Below are positions 6,344 to 7,408 of a DNA stretch of 7,408 nucleotides, piece after piece. Position 1 is the first letter of the stretch. Every line of letters starts with the position of its first letter. Location of the stretch: assembly GCA_002352485.1 (NCBI GenBank), contig DEIM01000147.1, forward strand, positions 1 to 7,408, written 5' to 3'. Both the position numbers and the translations under genes were made by a program. This DNA is from Candidatus Dadabacteria bacterium UBA2774 (GTDB lineage: Bacteria > Desulfobacterota_D > UBA1144 > Nemesobacterales > UBA2774). A model generated the notes under the pieces. The model searched no databases, was not told the DNA's origin, and saw only the letters and a list, made by a program, of their open reading frames with translations.

Positions 6344-6369
6344 CAAAGACTCTATAAAAAATGTATGTT
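6330..6369 (+). promoter_or_regulatory. Candidate promoter(s) of the YicC gene
   Basis: A perfect TTGACA at 6340-6345 overlaps the stop codon of the DUF4416 gene and is followed after 18 bp by TATGTT (6364-6369, 4 of 6). An overlapping alternative is TGGACT (6330-6335, 4 of 6) with TATAAA (6353-6358, 5 of 6) at 17 bp. Either would start transcription about 50-65 nt before the YicC ATG. No terminator is visible in the 83-bp gap, so read-through from the upstream gene is also possible. Confidence 0.4.
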
Positions 6370-6412
6370 ATCAGACACTTGAAAAACTTCAGATAGAACT
6401 CAGTTAAAACAT

Positions 6413-6418
6413 AAAGGA
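6413..6418 (+). promoter_or_regulatory. Ribosome binding site of the YicC gene
   Basis: AAAGGA lies 8 nt before the ATG at 6427, a standard spacing, in an AT-rich leader. It confirms the start that gives the family-typical MxSMTGFG N-terminus. Confidence 0.65.
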
Positions 6419-6426
6419 TAAATAAT

Positions 6427-7296
6427 ATGAAAAGTATGACAGGTTTTGGAAAAAGCGAAACAGAGACCAAAAGCGGGAAGATAGTCATTGAAACGCGCTC
6501 TGAAAACCACAGATTCCTGGACGTTAAGCTTCAGATTCCCGAATCCGTTATGTCCATTGAGCCCGAGCTTGCGGAGTACGTAAAAAAGGTAATCCACCGA
6601 GGAAAAGTAAGGATAACGGTATCGATAGAGGGAAGGAGACAAAGCTCCTCGACTCTTGATCTGGATATTGCACGTGAGTCTAAGAAGACACTTGAGAAAC
6701 TCAAAAAAGAGTTGAATATAAAAGAAGACATCCGTCTTGAACATTTACTTGCTATTAAAGAAATATTTCCTTCCGAGTCAGGCTCTGCATTAAATCGAAG
6801 TCAAATATCTGCCTTAAAGAAAACACTTGCAAGCGCGATCCGAAAGCTTGACGACTCGAGAAAAATTGAAGGCGGCAAGCTCGAGAAAGACCTGAGGCAG
6901 AGAATCGGGAAAATCGAGCGCCTTACAAAGAAAATAACGACTAAAAGAAAGGAGTTTATGAAAACCGCCTCGGACAGGTTAAAGGAGAGAATTGAGAAAA
7001 TTCTTGAAGATACGCAAATCGACGAAGGGCGGCTATATCAGGAAACCGCATTTTTAGCCGAAAGAAGCGATATTACAGAAGAGCTGGTAAGACTAAACGC
7101 TCACATAGGCAAATTCAGGGATACCCTGGGACAGTCGGGCTCGGTGGGTAAGGAGCTTGATTTTCTTCTTCAGGAGATGAACCGCGAATCTGGGACCATC
7201 TCTGCAAAATCCAAAGACGCATCTATCTCACATATAACCATAGAGTTCCGCTCGGAGCTCGAGAAGATAAGAGAGCAAGTTCAGAATATAGAATAG
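6427..7296 (+). CDS. yicC: YicC/YloC family endoribonuclease
   Basis: Proteins of this family (YicC in E. coli, YloC in B. subtilis) have been reported as endoribonucleases, and YicC has been linked to small-RNA turnover. The protein has 289 aa, full length. The N-terminal domain has MTGFG (4-8), NHRFLDVKLQIPE (27-39) and HRGKVRITVSIE (57-68). A charged helical middle (about 80-200) contains the SRKIEGGKLEKDL segment (144-156). The C-terminal DUF1732 part has ERSDITEELVRLNAH (212-226), then GKELDFLLQEMNRES (241-255), and ends with LEKIREQVQNIE, very typical of the family. It is probably a cytoplasmic multimer. In many bacteria the next genes are remA or gmk and rpoZ; no gmk-like start is visible in the 112 nt that follow, so that arrangement seems not to be kept directly here. 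Confidence 0.97.
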   Translation: MKSMTGFGKSETETKSGKIVIETRSENHRFLDVKLQIPESVMSIEPELAEYVKKVIHRGKVRITVSIEGRRQSSSTLDLDIARESKKTLEKLKKELNIKEDIRLEHLLAIKEIFPSESGSALNRSQISALKKTLASAIRKLDDSRKIEGGKLEKDLRQRIGKIERLTKKITTKRKEFMKTASDRLKERIEKILEDTQIDEGRLYQETAFLAERSDITEELVRLNAHIGKFRDTLGQSGSVGKELDFLLQEMNRESGTISAKSKDASISHITIEFRSELEKIREQVQNIE

Positions 7297-7374
7297 GATT
7301 ACCTATATTGACCGCACCGGTTAAAGCAATATTAGCACCGTGTAGACAGGAGCTTGTAGAGCATAGTTATAAAG

Positions 7375-7402
7375 TTGCAAGTTTTAAACACTATGCTATG
7401 AT
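7375..7402 (+). promoter_or_regulatory. Candidate extended -10 promoter reading out of the window
   Basis: TTGCAA (7375-7380, 4 of 6) is followed after 16 bp by TATGAT (7397-7402, 5 of 6), directly preceded by TGC, which makes a TGn extended -10 element. Transcription would start at or just beyond the right edge, so the target is not visible. The surrounding 7297-7408 stretch shows no recognisable gene or terminator. Confidence 0.45.
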
Positions 7403-7408
7403 TTCTTG

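Noticed and set aside
5849..6346. Long open frame on the minus strand opposite the DUF4416 gene.
   Set aside because: It is the antisense shadow of a well-supported conserved gene; its translation shows no domain and no ribosome binding site.
6344..6426. Gap between the DUF4416 and YicC genes searched for a terminator.
   Set aside because: Only a 4-bp TGAA/TTCA inverted pair without a T run is visible; this does not support a terminator call.
6400..6744. Minus-strand open frame opposite the start of the YicC gene.
   Set aside because: It is antisense to a highly conserved N-terminus, with low-complexity Phe/Leu-rich content and no family resemblance.
7308..7408. Open frame beginning with TTG and running off the right edge (33 codons visible).
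   Set aside because: No ribosome binding site, no recognisable protein similarity, and a good promoter-like element inside it. Such a frame is expected by chance over 100 bases. It is noted in the edge finding, not called as a gene.

Overview
This window is a chromosomal housekeeping region of a Gram-negative bacterium. It holds seven tightly packed minus-strand genes and two plus-strand genes that diverge from them. I see no mobile element, CRISPR array, tRNA, rRNA or phage gene. The lineage is inferred by eye, without a search. The tgt-yajC-secD-secF order, a SecD beginning with an LPGWW-type segment, a DUF4416 gene and a YicC gene together suggest Desulfobacterota or a related 'deltaproteobacterial' phylum such as Dadabacteria. 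Base composition looks moderate, in the mid-40s % GC. Two of the nine genes (secF and yajC) start with TTG.

Minus strand, read from 5644 down to 1: an unrecognised NTF2-like lipoprotein, dapB (lysine/diaminopimelate synthesis), tgt (queuosine tRNA modification), yajC, secD, secF (accessory subunits of the Sec translocon), and the first 59 codons of a DUF456 membrane protein that runs off the left edge. Gaps are 2, 50, -4, 20, 25 and 40 nt, so one operon is likely. A plausible sigma-70-type promoter lies at 5681-5709. Its logic appears to be envelope biogenesis: peptidoglycan precursor supply, protein export and membrane or lipoprotein components, with tgt in its common place beside yajC.

Plus strand: a DUF4416 protein (5816-6343) and a YicC-family endoribonuclease (6427-7296), separated by 83 nt with promoter-like elements overlapping the end of the first gene. 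The last 112 bases hold no recognisable gene. They end in an extended -10 promoter-like element that probably drives whatever lies to the right.

I find no clearly new multi-gene system. The points most worth a second look are: (1) YajC carries a lipoprotein-type signal peptide and a Met-Pro-Gly/Gly-rich linker; (2) the lipoprotein upstream of dapB ends in an acidic heptad repeat whose DNA unit also carries the likely dapB ribosome binding site; (3) a DUF4416 gene of unknown function next to a ribonuclease gene, with no visible Shine-Dalgarno sequence.
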